DNA of 14,160 nt, from positions 1 to 14,160 of the forward strand of contig JAISLV010000006.1 in the NCBI GenBank assembly GCA_031277075.1, read 5' to 3'. The number at the start of each line of letters is the position of its first letter. Position 1 is the stretch's first letter. The notes beneath the pieces were generated by a model that had not been told where the DNA came from, made no database searches, and saw only the letters and a list, made by a program, of their open reading frames with translations. A program made the translations under genes and the position numbers. Origin of the DNA: Endomicrobium sp. GTDB lineage: Bacteria > Elusimicrobiota > Endomicrobiia > Endomicrobiales > Endomicrobiaceae. Positions 13,812-14,160 of the stretch are shown in pieces.

Positions 13812-14160
13812 TTTTAAAAATTTTAAATCTGTTTTCCGTTCCGTTTTTCAATCTCTTAATATTTGCTCTGTGTTTATAGATTATCAAAAGAGCGGCGGCA
13901 AAAGCAAATATAACGACTTCGGGAGGATAGCCCGCAAAAAAAGCCGCCAAAGGCAAAGAAAAAGACGCGCATACAGACCCTAAAGCTACATAGCCCGTAG
14001 GCAAAAATACGACGACAAAAACCGCCAAAGCTATAAGAGCGGGCAGCGGAAGCAAGGCAAAAAAAGCTCCCAAAGCAGACGCCACGCCCTTGCCGCCTTT
14101 AAACCGTAAAAACACCGTGAAGATATGCCCAAAAAGCGCGGCGACGGCGACAGCCGCAGA
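13801..14160 (-). CDS. plsY: Acyl-phosphate:glycerol-3-phosphate acyltransferase (5' end beyond window edge)
   Basis: 119 codons of the C-terminal part are present; the open frame continues to the right edge, so the start is outside. The GTG at 14115 is internal, not a start, because conserved residues precede it. PlsY is a membrane enzyme that puts the first acyl chain on glycerol-3-phosphate, using acyl-phosphate from PlsX. Visible motifs are GHIFTVFLRFKGGKGVASAL, where the GKG region binds phosphate, hydrophobic segments around FFALLPLPALIALAVFVVVF and LPLAAFFAGY, and the final YKHRANIKRLKNGTEN motif. The last three residues (RRS) and the stop codon lie in or at the edge of a repeat element, so the natural C-terminus may have been slightly altered. 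gpsA follows. Confidence 0.93.
   Translation of the reverse strand, partial: SAAVAVAALFGHIFTVFLRFKGGKGVASALGAFFALLPLPALIALAVFVVVFLPTGYVALGSVCASFSLPLAAFFAGYPPEVVIFAFAAALLIIYKHRANIKRLKNGTENRFKIFKRRS

Noticed and set aside
13735..13815. A short minus-strand frame inside copy B (KTIASALGVTVRVIELC) that resembles the end of a helix-turn-helix antitoxin
   Set aside because: It is only about 24 codons, has no start or ribosome site, and the resemblance is too short to separate from chance.

Overview
The window is an AT-rich bacterial segment. Every recognisable gene lies on the minus strand, so transcription runs from the right edge to the left. The gene content is that of a free-living-type heterotroph that makes leucine, phosphatidylethanolamine and lipoate. 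The Elusimicrobiota (Endomicrobium-like) are my best guess, from AT-rich coding, short archaeal-type LeuC/LeuD and general protein flavour. That is an inference and a database search could overturn it.

In transcription order: (1) 14160-12414 holds plsY (5' end outside the window), gpsA and an HU gene, i.e. glycerol-phosphate supply and acylation for phospholipids, then a nucleoid protein. (2) 12139-11063 is a single gene of the 2,4-diaminopentanoate dehydrogenase family with its own promoter-like sequence and a strong terminator hairpin. (3) 10902-8765 is miaB-lipA, two coupled radical-SAM genes closed by a hairpin that includes the lipA stop codon. (4) 8717-7135 is psd-pssA, driven by a good sigma70-type promoter. 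PssA makes phosphatidylserine and Psd should decarboxylate it, but Psd has two unusual active-site residues. (5) 6961-1102 is a leucine operon, leuA-leuC-leuD-leuB, interrupted by two toxin-type modules: an AbiEii-like nucleotidyltransferase with its partner between leuC and leuD, and vapBC between leuD and leuB. (6) 951-1 is a Cas6 pre-crRNA endoribonuclease that runs off the left edge, so a CRISPR locus may lie just outside.

The most interesting content is at the left end: leucine genes interleaved with addiction/defence-type genes and followed by cas6. The AbiEii-like toxin is broken by an apparent internal deletion and a frame change, while its partner and vapBC look intact. In addition, the two gaps beside HU and gpsA carry related 96-110 bp elements that share an inverted-repeat end (GGCGTYYCTAAAAAC-like). 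One copy overlaps the end of plsY and supplies its stop codon. This looks like a small non-autonomous mobile repeat. No CRISPR array, tRNA, rRNA or transposase gene was found in the window.
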